A stretch of 5,636 nt of DNA from Cyanobacteriota bacterium (GTDB lineage: Bacteria > Cyanobacteriota > Cyanobacteriia > Leptolyngbyales > Leptolyngbyaceae), in the NCBI GenBank assembly GCA_027482985.1, contig JAIXVO010000394.1, forward strand, positions 1 through 5,636, in the 5' to 3' direction. The position numbers and the translations under genes were made by a program. Position 1 is the first letter of the stretch. Every line of letters begins with the position of its first letter. Of this stretch, positions 1 through 4,787 are shown in pieces. The notes beneath the pieces were generated by a model. That model saw only the letters and a list, made by a program, of their open reading frames with translations. It made no database searches and was not told the DNA's origin.

Positions 1-324
1 ATCTTTCACCCACGGCAGTTCCGCGCAACGGGTGCAATGGTTCAAACGGGGCATTCAAACGGGCGACATTAACCAATGCGATACGTTCAACGCCCGAAAT
101 CTGTAAGCGCCTGTTCAAACTCACGCAGGGGAATGCTAGAACCGATTTGCCAACCGCGATCGCAATCATTCAGGATCAAGGTTTTGCGAGCGATCGCAGG
201 AAATTGTGGACTCACTGAAGTCTCTTGATATTGCTGCCCATCAAACGCATCAGTCCAGGGCTAACTTTGGCGCAAATTCCGCGATCGCCGGGATTGCCCC
301 AATCATTGGATCTTTCTCTTCCAT
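1..324 (-). pseudogene. Remnant C: frame-broken coding remnant, unknown function, runs off left edge
   Basis: I do not recognise this protein. Reading the minus strand, three consecutive segments in changing frames look like natural protein. The first starts at ATG 324, five bases after the stop of remnant B, and reads MEEKDPMIGAIPAIAEFAPK up to TGA at 252-250. The second lies in another frame, about 251-90, contains ARKTLILNDCDRGWQIGSSI and [13 protein letters not shown], and ends at TGA 89-87. The third, from 91 to the edge, contains [20 protein letters not shown]. Each change of frame would be repaired by dropping one base (near 252 and near 92), so one damaged gene is the simplest reading. 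An ATG at 169 opens a frame to the left edge, so a short intact gene beginning there is an alternative. No domain or catalytic motif was identified. The coding character is inferred from composition only. Confidence 0.35.
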
Positions 325-329
325 TTCAG

Positions 330-617
330 TTAATCGTTGGCATGCCGATGCTCATCGTGATGCTCACTGTCTGCATCATCAGGTAAAGCCAAAATTTCAT
401 CTTCGAGCAATTCTGGTAAGTGTTCGGTATGCACATGAAGATGACAGATTGAACCCGTCAGTTCGGCTAGAATATTGCCCTTCTAGTCATCTGTTAAGTT
501 GGCTAATTTGAGTTGACTGAGTAAAAAGACCACCTTTTCACATTCCTCGCCGAGTTCTGATAAGAGGGTGGATAGGGTGGAATTCACTGAAATCGGTTGT
601 TGAATGCTGGAGATCAT
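330..617 (-). pseudogene. Remnant B: small acidic/His-tailed protein interrupted by an in-frame TAG
   Basis: From ATG 617 the minus strand reads 44 residues beginning MISSIQQPIS and containing LSELGEECEKVVFLLSQLKL, then TAG at 485-483. The same frame continues for 50 protein-like residues (KGNILAELTGSICHLHVHTE, then an acidic, His-rich tail ending HRHAND) to TAA at 332-330. Without the TAG it would be a 95-residue soluble, mostly helical protein. The TAG sits where Gln would fit (CAG to TAG). The start is preceded by GAGG eight bases upstream (another GAGG is three bases away), and ATG overlaps the TGA of remnant A as ATGA. An upstream ATG at 686 in this frame is less likely because it lies inside remnant A. 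The style resembles small conserved hypothetical proteins of cyanobacteria, but I cannot name a family. The first 44 residues could still be made as a short product. Confidence 0.45.
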
Positions 618-856
618 TGTCCTCGCCTCAATCGTTTTTCTGCTCTGGCTAAACTTTTTTGTAAACCAGTAATTTATTTTTGCCAATAGTTAATTGGATT
701 CTCGTCTGGTACTGATTTCTGCTGTTCATTGGCAATTTTTTCATAGTGAATTTCAACCTACCGTCGAATACTGTCAACAGACTTGCGAAACTTTTTCTTG
801 GACAATCACATCTCCTTCTCACCCTCCTGTTTTATTTTTGCATTCTCAATGGTCAT
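614..856 (-). pseudogene. Remnant A: small basic helical protein with three in-frame stops
   Basis: From ATG 856 one minus-strand frame of 81 codons runs to TGA 616-614. It is interrupted by TGA (808-806), TAG (760-758) and TAA (676-674). The pieces are MTIENAKIKQEGEKEM, then LSKKKFRKSVDSIRR, then VEIHYEKIANEQQKSVPDEN followed by PINYWQK, then ITGLQKSLARAEKRLRRGQ. The part after codon 17 resembles the small coiled-coil hypothetical proteins of cyanobacteria with a pattern like KS..SL...I..H..KI..E...P....I.HW..EI, from memory and unverified. Each stop is one C-to-T change from Arg (CGA) or Gln (CAG, CAA). A second possible start is TTG 805, six bases after AAGGAG (817-812), which would remove the TGA but leave the other two stops. 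The end overlaps the ATG of remnant B by four bases, suggesting former translational coupling. Function unknown. Confidence 0.48.
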
Positions 857-1076
857 GCCTTACACGCTGCTGCTGGCGGAATATCCAACTTCGTCGTCAC
901 TCCAACGCCAGCGGGCAATACCACCGCGCCACCTCGACCTTGGCCTAAGAATTGCTGCAATATACCTTGCAGTAATTCAAGGACTTATTACCTTTGCGCG
1001 ATCGCGGATTAAGCGCGATCGCGGTTGGCGCAGGGGAGATCTCACGGATGAGCGGGGCGATCGCCTGACTCAACTG
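853..1076 (-). pseudogene. Remnant Z: Gln/Gly-rich coding remnant upstream of remnant A
   Basis: The clearest part is a minus-strand frame from 984 to TGA 855-853. It begins VLELLQGILQQFLGQGRGGA and ends KLDIPPAAACKA, and its stop overlaps the ATG of remnant A as ATGA. Upstream in the same frame are a tandem TAA TAA (990-985), then SAIAQR, then another TAA (1011-1009). All three would be Gln if C had changed to T, and Gln would suit the surrounding residues. Further upstream a different frame (from 1076) contains QLSQAIAPLIREISPAPTAI, so a frame change near the two HIP1 copies is likely. No start codon was found before the stop of bciB at 1078. I do not recognise a family, and the coding claim rests on composition and on the overlap with remnant A. 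Confidence 0.3.
997..1023. repeat. Perfect 10-bp hairpin built from two HIP1 sites
   Basis: CGCGATCGCG occurs at 997-1006 and again at 1014-1023, separated by seven bases (GATTAAG). The unit is itself a palindrome, so the pair can fold as a GC-rich stem of 10 pairs with a 7-base loop. It is part of a 12-base direct repeat (GCGCGATCGCGG at 996 and 1013). It lies 54 bases past the bciB stop on the bciB transcript. It could stabilise that mRNA end or slow transcription, but no U-tract follows on either strand, so it is not a canonical intrinsic terminator. Confidence 0.6.
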
Positions 1077-1077
1077 C

Positions 1078-2286
1078 TTATGCGTCCGGGAGTTTGTATT
1101 GACTCACGATGCGTTTGGCATAGTCAGGTACATGGGCCTCTAACTTGTCGGGGTAGTGGCGTTTGACGTAGAGATAGTTGCGGGTGAAGTGGGAGTCGAT
1201 CGAGAAGCGGGCATATTCTAGCCCTTTGGGGCCGATACGTTCGATCGCCAGACCCATCAGTTTAGCCGCCCACATCGGCAGCGTCACGCCCTTGTCGTAG
1301 GCGGGAATGCTTTGTTGGACGGCATTTTTGCGATCGCCCTGCGACATTACAGGCTGGGTTTCGATCTGATCTTGGACTAGATCCAGCATTTCCTGACCGC
1401 GATCGTTCCGCACGACGATCCACTGCCAGCCGTAGGGTGCGCCCATGTAGCCGACAACCAAATCCGCGAGGGAATTGACGTAATCGAAACAAGTCATGCA
1501 GGAAGGGGCGAACACGTCTTTCAGTTGGTTGGTTTTCAGCCCGAAGAACGGCACCGTTTCGGTCGAACCATCCTCATGTTTGAAATGCACCCGGAAATCT
1601 TGCATGAACTCGTAATAGACCACCGTGGAGGGCGATCGGCTAGTGGTATCTAAAAACTTTTGCAATCCGGCGCGGGTGACATTATCGACGCAGGGGGTCC
1701 CCAGAACGTACAGCTTTTCCAGTCCTAACTCTTTTTCCACGGTGCGGAGTGCCTGAATCTGACAACCCACGCCAATCACCAGTAACCGCTTCATGCCGGA
1801 TGCCGCCACCTGTTCCAGCACTGATAGATTCGGGGAAAGCGTCGGCTTGTTGACTCTGGCCGCTAAGATTTCTGCCGGGGTAGTGGCAATGACAGGCTGC
1901 GGCTGAAACCGATCGCTCTCCGTATTCTGGACACACACCACGCCTTCCACCCATCCCCGATTCAGCATTTCGATCGCAATACTGCTGACAATGCCCGTCC
2001 ATTGCGCACCGGGAATGGGGTCATGCTTACGCGCCGCCATCATGTCCTGATACACGCCAAAATACCACTCGTCTTCGTTCTCCAGGTTGCGGCTGCGATC
2101 GTGAATCTGCGTCTCTAACTCGGCAATGTGTTGCGTCAGGAAGGCACAGGCTTCTTTCACGTAATGAATGTAGTACGTATCGCACAACCCGCACTCGCTA
2201 CACAATTCTTTCGCTGGGCGACGGCTGGAGGGTTTGAGGGCTTTCGACTTGTGGTGTTTGGGAGAATCGGGAATAACAGAAGTCAT
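1078..2286 (-). CDS. bciB: Ferredoxin-type 3,8-divinyl chlorophyllide a 8-vinyl reductase (BciB/Slr1923 type)
   Basis: This 402-residue protein belongs to the FrhB/FdhB (coenzyme F420 hydrogenase beta subunit) superfamily and matches the cyanobacterial BciB/Slr1923 type. That enzyme reduces the 8-vinyl group of divinyl chlorophyllide in chlorophyll synthesis, using reduced ferredoxin, FAD and Fe-S clusters; plant 7-hydroxymethyl chlorophyll a reductase is a close relative. Visible here are the N-terminal cysteine cluster LCSECGLC (C29, C32, C35), C175 in the VIGVGCQIQALR segment (FrhB N domain), GTPC (C199) and PSCMTC (C263, C266) in the C domain, which supply likely cluster ligands. The length suits the family. 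I chose ATG 2286; ATG 2361 is in frame but would add 25 residues unlike the family start. No Shine-Dalgarno precedes 2286. The gene stands alone, divergent from the NUDIX gene. The 8-vinyl reductase and 7-hydroxymethyl reductase activities cannot be separated from sequence alone, but the cyanobacterial context favours the former. Confidence 0.85.
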   Translation of the reverse strand: MTSVIPDSPKHHKSKALKPSSRRPAKELCSECGLCDTYYIHYVKEACAFLTQHIAELETQIHDRSRNLENEDEWYFGVYQDMMAARKHDPIPGAQWTGIVSSIAIEMLNRGWVEGVVCVQNTESDRFQPQPVIATTPAEILAARVNKPTLSPNLSVLEQVAASGMKRLLVIGVGCQIQALRTVEKELGLEKLYVLGTPCVDNVTRAGLQKFLDTTSRSPSTVVYYEFMQDFRVHFKHEDGSTETVPFFGLKTNQLKDVFAPSCMTCFDYVNSLADLVVGYMGAPYGWQWIVVRNDRGQEMLDLVQDQIETQPVMSQGDRKNAVQQSIPAYDKGVTLPMWAAKLMGLAIERIGPKGLEYARFSIDSHFTRNYLYVKRHYPDKLEAHVPDYAKRIVSQYKLPDA

Positions 2287-2382
2287 TGAAATAGGAGTTT
2301 TGTTAAAGATCAAGGTCTTTCCAAACAATACCGTAAACCGAGAGTGGCTTGGGTTCTCCATCCGAAATTACGATGCTGGCAG

Positions 2383-2400
2383 TTGAGGTTAATGCCTCAA
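2383..2400. promoter_or_regulatory. Inverted repeat between divergent genes, possible operator
   Basis: TTGAGG (2383-2388) and CCTCAA (2395-2400) form a perfect 6-base inverted repeat with a 6-base spacer (TTAATG). It lies in the 136-base gap between the bciB start and the NUDIX start, 22 bases before the latter. It could be a regulator site or a small hairpin in the NUDIX leader. No convincing -10/-35 pair was found nearby on either strand, so the function is inferred. Confidence 0.25.
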
Positions 2401-2411
2401 AATCCATAGAT

Positions 2412-2422
2412 GAGGCGATCGC
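2412..2422 (+). promoter_or_regulatory. Ribosome binding site of the NUDIX gene with HIP1 as spacer
   Basis: GAGG at 2412-2415 lies seven bases before ATG 2423. The bases between are almost exactly a HIP1 palindrome (GCGATCGC, 2415-2422), which abuts the start codon and shares its first G with the GAGG. This supports ATG 2423 as the start. Confidence 0.6.
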
Positions 2423-2899
2423 ATGACTCCATCGGTTCGAGTTCGTGTAGGCGTTGCTGCTTACATCATGCGCAACACACTGCCAGGCCAGCCTGAACTG
2501 TTACTGTTTGCTCACCCCGATTGTCCAGCAGCCCCAATTCAAGTGCCAGCAGGCGGAGTAGATGCCGGAGAAACTTTAGAGGCAGCTTTACATCGCGAAA
2601 TCTGGGAAGAGTCTGGTCTCACCAATCTGCACCTCATCCGCAAATTAGGTGTGGTTGAAACCTGCTGGATTCAACCCCGCAAACTCATCTCCCAACGCCA
2701 CTATTTCTTGCTAACAGCCCCTGCCCATACCCGCGATCGCTGGGATCATGCTGTTCAATGTACAGGCATTGATGCGGGGATGGTGTTCTCTTACTTTTGG
2801 CAAGCACTCGATCAAAACCTGAATTTACTCCCAGCTGCCGGGGGTGCTTTTCTGCGGCGCGAAAGTGTGCCGGAATTGTTTGCAGGGGCCATGCGCTAG
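2423..2899 (+). CDS. NUDIX hydrolase
   Basis: This is a 158-residue single-domain NUDIX hydrolase, a soluble enzyme class that cleaves nucleoside diphosphates linked to another moiety using Mg2+. The Nudix box is complete at residues 44-66 and fits GX5EX7REUXEEXGU: G44, E50, R58, E59, E62, E63, G65, with L66 as the final hydrophobic residue. The EEXXE-like metal-binding glutamates are therefore present. Before it come the usual first strand (RVRVGVAAYIMR, about residues 6-17) and LLLFAHPDCP. After it lies a less typical C-terminal half ending GGAFLRRESVPELFAGAMR. The length is normal for a stand-alone NUDIX protein. The substrate cannot be read from the sequence; a house-cleaning role is only a guess. 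The start is supported by GAGG seven bases upstream. It is transcribed away from bciB and converges on the YciI gene, with 25 bases between the stops. Confidence 0.87.
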   Translation: MTPSVRVRVGVAAYIMRNTLPGQPELLLFAHPDCPAAPIQVPAGGVDAGETLEAALHREIWEESGLTNLHLIRKLGVVETCWIQPRKLISQRHYFLLTAPAHTRDRWDHAVQCTGIDAGMVFSYFWQALDQNLNLLPAAGGAFLRRESVPELFAGAMR

Positions 2900-2924
2900 C
2901 GCCGCCAGCCCGCTGCCGCTTGCC

Positions 2925-3194
2925 TTAAATTGCCTGAATCCATTCCTTCACCTGGTACTCCGTCCAGATGCCGTTTTGCCAGTAGGGATCGGCTTCAATC
3001 AAGGCACAAATGGTGGACTCGTCGGCGGCTTCGTAAATGCCGAAACATTGGGTCACATCTTTGGTCGGGCCGAGGGTAATCAAAATCCCGTCAGCTTTTT
3101 GCTGCGCCAGGCCATCCAAGTGTGCTTGGCGAAAGGGCGATCGCTTTTCCAGCACGTCTTCACAGTAAGTGCCCCACATCACATATTTCGGCAT
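2925..3194 (-). CDS. YciI family protein
   Basis: This 89-residue protein has the YciI (YCII-related) ferredoxin-like fold pattern: an N-terminal strand (MPKYVMWGTY), then R22..H25-L26 (PFRQAHLDGL), the LGPTKD segment (about 41-46), FGIYEA strand (51-56), and the C-terminal EADPYW...GIWTEYQVKEW (67-85). The conserved His (H25) and the Asp-Pro of DPY (D69, P70) that mark the proposed active site of this family are both kept, so it is probably functional. The biochemical role of most YciI proteins is unknown; some relatives are domains of dehalogenases or dioxygenases. The size equals the usual stand-alone length. It starts at ATG 3194, has no strong Shine-Dalgarno and appears monocistronic, converging on the NUDIX gene. 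There is no signal peptide or membrane segment, so it is probably cytoplasmic. Confidence 0.87.
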   Translation of the reverse strand: MPKYVMWGTYCEDVLEKRSPFRQAHLDGLAQQKADGILITLGPTKDVTQCFGIYEAADESTICALIEADPYWQNGIWTEYQVKEWIQAI

Positions 3195-3272
3195 AAGTGT
3201 TAACCGATGGCATCAACAACTCTCAACCTTAGCCTAAATTCAGTAATCTGCTGAGGGAGAAGTGAGGCAATT

Positions 3273-3285
3273 GCAGACCCCATTC
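3273..3285 (+). repeat. GCAGACCCCATTC, first copy of a 13-base near-repeat
   Basis: GCAGACCCCATTC here and GCAGACCCCGTTC at 3408-3420 differ at one base, are in the same orientation and begin 135 bases apart. They flank most of the leader of the glycosyltransferase gene. They could be paired binding sites or the edges of an old duplication; no function is shown. Confidence 0.4.
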
Positions 3286-3358
3286 ATAAAGGCTTGGTAA
3301 AGGCTGAGAGGGAATCTATGTATATTTCCCATGGTCAGTGCCTAGGAGCTGATGGCGA

Positions 3359-3389
3359 TTGACAATTCCTTGGCACAGTAAGGTAGGAC
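3359..3389 (+). promoter_or_regulatory. Weak candidate promoter for the glycosyltransferase gene
   Basis: TTGACA at 3359-3364 is an exact match to the consensus -35 hexamer. The best downstream -10 candidate, TAGGAC at 3384-3389, is poor and spaced 19 bases away, so only the -35 is convincing. The placement, 85-115 bases before the start, is reasonable. Confidence 0.25.
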
Positions 3390-3407
3390 GTAAATAAGAA
3401 TGTCGAA

Positions 3408-3420
3408 GCAGACCCCGTTC
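3408..3420 (+). repeat. GCAGACCCCGTTC, second copy of the 13-base near-repeat
   Basis: This is the second copy of the motif at 3273-3285, with one mismatch (G for A at the tenth base). It ends 14 bases before the upstream candidate ATG (3435) of the glycosyltransferase. Confidence 0.4.
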
Positions 3421-3473
3421 TCTGCAACGAACCTATGACAAATTTTGACTTACACCACGGAACCGAATCGAAA

Positions 3474-4661
3474 ATGAAACTCTTAATCCTGCAATATGCT
3501 GGCGACTATCGAGAAGCCGTACGACGGTTTGCCAGAGGTGGTACTGAAAATTATTATGCCCAGAAATATTCGGTTAATACTGTCGCAGAATTTACTAAAT
3601 ATTGCGAAGAAGTGGCCGTCCTCTGTTGTTTGACAGAGCAGCCCTACAACGAGCTTTTAGAAAACGGTGTCCGCGCGATTGGCGGAGGATTTCAGGGACT
3701 AGTCGATGAGGATGAGGTGATTCGCCTGATCGAACAGCAACAACCCACACATCTGGTTATCGGGGTACCGATGCGGAAGGTTTTGCGCTGGGCAATTCAA
3801 AAACACCTCAAAGTAATTAACATTTTATCGGAATCCATTGTGCTGACAAGCTGGCGCGATCGCTTTCGGGGGTTTCGCCTCCGGCAACTGTTGAACCACC
3901 CGCAAATCGATTGGGTGGGCAGCTATGGGATGACTGCCGCCAAGCAACTGCGATCGCTGGGCGTAAAGCCAGAGAAAATTGTGCCATGGGATTTGCTGAT
4001 TGAGAACACGCCCGGTTCCTATCAACCGAAAACGATGCAGTGTGCGACGGCACCCTGGAAGCTGATTTATGTCGGTTCGCTGGCTGAACCAAAGGGGGTG
4101 GGCGATGTGTTAAGGGCGATCGCGCATTTACGCCAACAAAAGTTTCCGGTGCAATTAAAAGTGGTGGGGCGAGATGGGGCTGGCAGCTTTGCCCAATTAG
4201 CCGCTGAACTTCAGATTGCAGACGTTGTAGAATTTGCAGGCATCATTCCCAATGCGGAAGTCGTGCCCCAGATGCGTGCGGCGGATGTCGTCTTAGTCCC
4301 CAGTTGGCACGAATATACTGAAGGGTTTCCACTGACTATTCACCATGCGCTCTGTGCTCGGACACCGATCATTGCGTCTGACCATCCCATGTTTCGCGAC
4401 TACCTGAAACATGGCGTGAGTGCAATGATTTTTCGCGCCAAAGACTCTATGGCTCTAGCCACCTCAATCCAGCAACTATTGGGGAATCCAGCCCTCTATG
4501 CGGCGTTGTCTGAAGAATCCTACAACACCTGGTACCAGACCCTACTGCCAGTCAAATGGGGAGATTTAGTGACGCGCTGGCTGCGGTCTACGCCTGCCGA
4601 TACGATCCAGTTGCAGCAACATTGTCTGGCTGGCATGCCGAGTTTGCCTGTAACCGCTTAA
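3474..4661 (+). CDS. Glycosyltransferase family 4 (GT-B fold), EX7E motif altered
   Basis: This 395-residue protein has the two-domain layout of retaining GT-B (GT4) enzymes, which move a sugar from a nucleotide-sugar donor to an acceptor. The N-terminal acceptor domain begins with a Rossmann strand (MKLLILQYAGDYREA) and carries ARGGTENYYAQKY (about 20-32). The donor domain starts at LIYVGSLAEPKGVGDVLRAI (197-216), with K207 in the usual donor-phosphate position, and continues to ADVVLVPSWHEYTEGFPLTI (270-289) and ASDHPMF. E283 is the first Glu of EX7E, but the second position is H291 (CAT, 4344-4346). No membrane segment is evident, so it is probably a cytoplasmic or membrane-associated enzyme for polysaccharide or glycolipid synthesis; donor and acceptor are unknown. 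I chose ATG 3474 because the first strand begins there. ATG 3435 adds 13 polar residues and lacks a Shine-Dalgarno. No other glycan gene is visible nearby. Confidence 0.85.
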   Translation: MKLLILQYAGDYREAVRRFARGGTENYYAQKYSVNTVAEFTKYCEEVAVLCCLTEQPYNELLENGVRAIGGGFQGLVDEDEVIRLIEQQQPTHLVIGVPMRKVLRWAIQKHLKVINILSESIVLTSWRDRFRGFRLRQLLNHPQIDWVGSYGMTAAKQLRSLGVKPEKIVPWDLLIENTPGSYQPKTMQCATAPWKLIYVGSLAEPKGVGDVLRAIAHLRQQKFPVQLKVVGRDGAGSFAQLAAELQIADVVEFAGIIPNAEVVPQMRAADVVLVPSWHEYTEGFPLTIHHALCARTPIIASDHPMFRDYLKHGVSAMIFRAKDSMALATSIQQLLGNPALYAALSEESYNTWYQTLLPVKWGDLVTRWLRSTPADTIQLQQHCLAGMPSLPVTA

Positions 4662-4774
4662 TCCATGTCCGTCGCTGCTCCAAAGTTCTGATGCCCTCCA
4701 AATGAGCGGCAGTGACTTGGCTTAACAACGTGAATGGGAACCAATGAATATGGCAGGATAGAGGCTTGTTGAGC

Positions 4775-4783
4775 AGGATGGAG
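4775..4783 (+). promoter_or_regulatory. Ribosome binding site of the DUF3370 gene
   Basis: AGGATGGAG contains AGGA nine bases and GGAG four bases before ATG 4788. It is the only purine-rich site near the start, and an in-frame TGA at 4770-4772 excludes any longer N-terminus. The 126-base gap from 4662 shows no clear terminator or promoter, so the gene may be read through from the glycosyltransferase or have its own weak promoter. Confidence 0.5.
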
Positions 4784-4787
4784 TGGC

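Larger units (their letters stand above)
3195..3473. other. Non-coding 279-base divergent intergenic region
   Basis: This stretch separates the YciI start (minus) from the glycosyltransferase start (plus) and must hold both promoters. No gene or RNA family was recognised. It contains a near-repeat of 13 bases, a TTGACA hexamer at 3359-3364, a short inverted repeat GGGAA/TTCCC (3310-3314 and 3326-3330, loop 11), and a direct AAAGGCT duplication (3288 and 3299). The span ends at 3434 if the upstream ATG of the glycosyltransferase is used. Confidence 0.5.

Noticed and set aside
41..63. TTCAAACGGG repeated at 41 and 54, with GTTCAAAC again at 113, considered as a short repeat array
   Set aside because: Only two or three copies with irregular spacing, too short and irregular for a CRISPR or iteron array.
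206..511. Plus-strand open frame of 101 residues rich in His and Ser
   Set aside because: It is antisense to remnants B and C, and its His-rich composition mirrors the acidic/His tail of B. No family recognised.
746..1012. Plus-strand open frame of 88 residues with a hydrophobic stretch (LLLTLLFYFCIL) and a Pro/Thr-rich part, suggesting a small secreted protein
   Set aside because: It lies opposite remnants A and Z, whose minus-strand frames are more protein-like and share ATGA overlaps. No Shine-Dalgarno, and the C-terminal part is Cys/Asn-rich nonsense-like.
783..1166. Plus-strand open frame overlapping the 3' end of bciB
   Set aside because: It runs into the well-supported bciB gene antisense and has an Arg-rich tail created by HIP1 copies.
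2287..2361. Upstream in-frame ATG 2361 as the start of bciB
   Set aside because: The extra 25 residues do not resemble the family N-terminus, there is no Shine-Dalgarno, and the 402-residue form fits the family length.
2893..2902. Palindrome GCGCTAGCGC spanning the NUDIX stop codon, considered as a bidirectional terminator for the convergent genes
   Set aside because: Only 5 base pairs with no loop, and no T-tract on either side.
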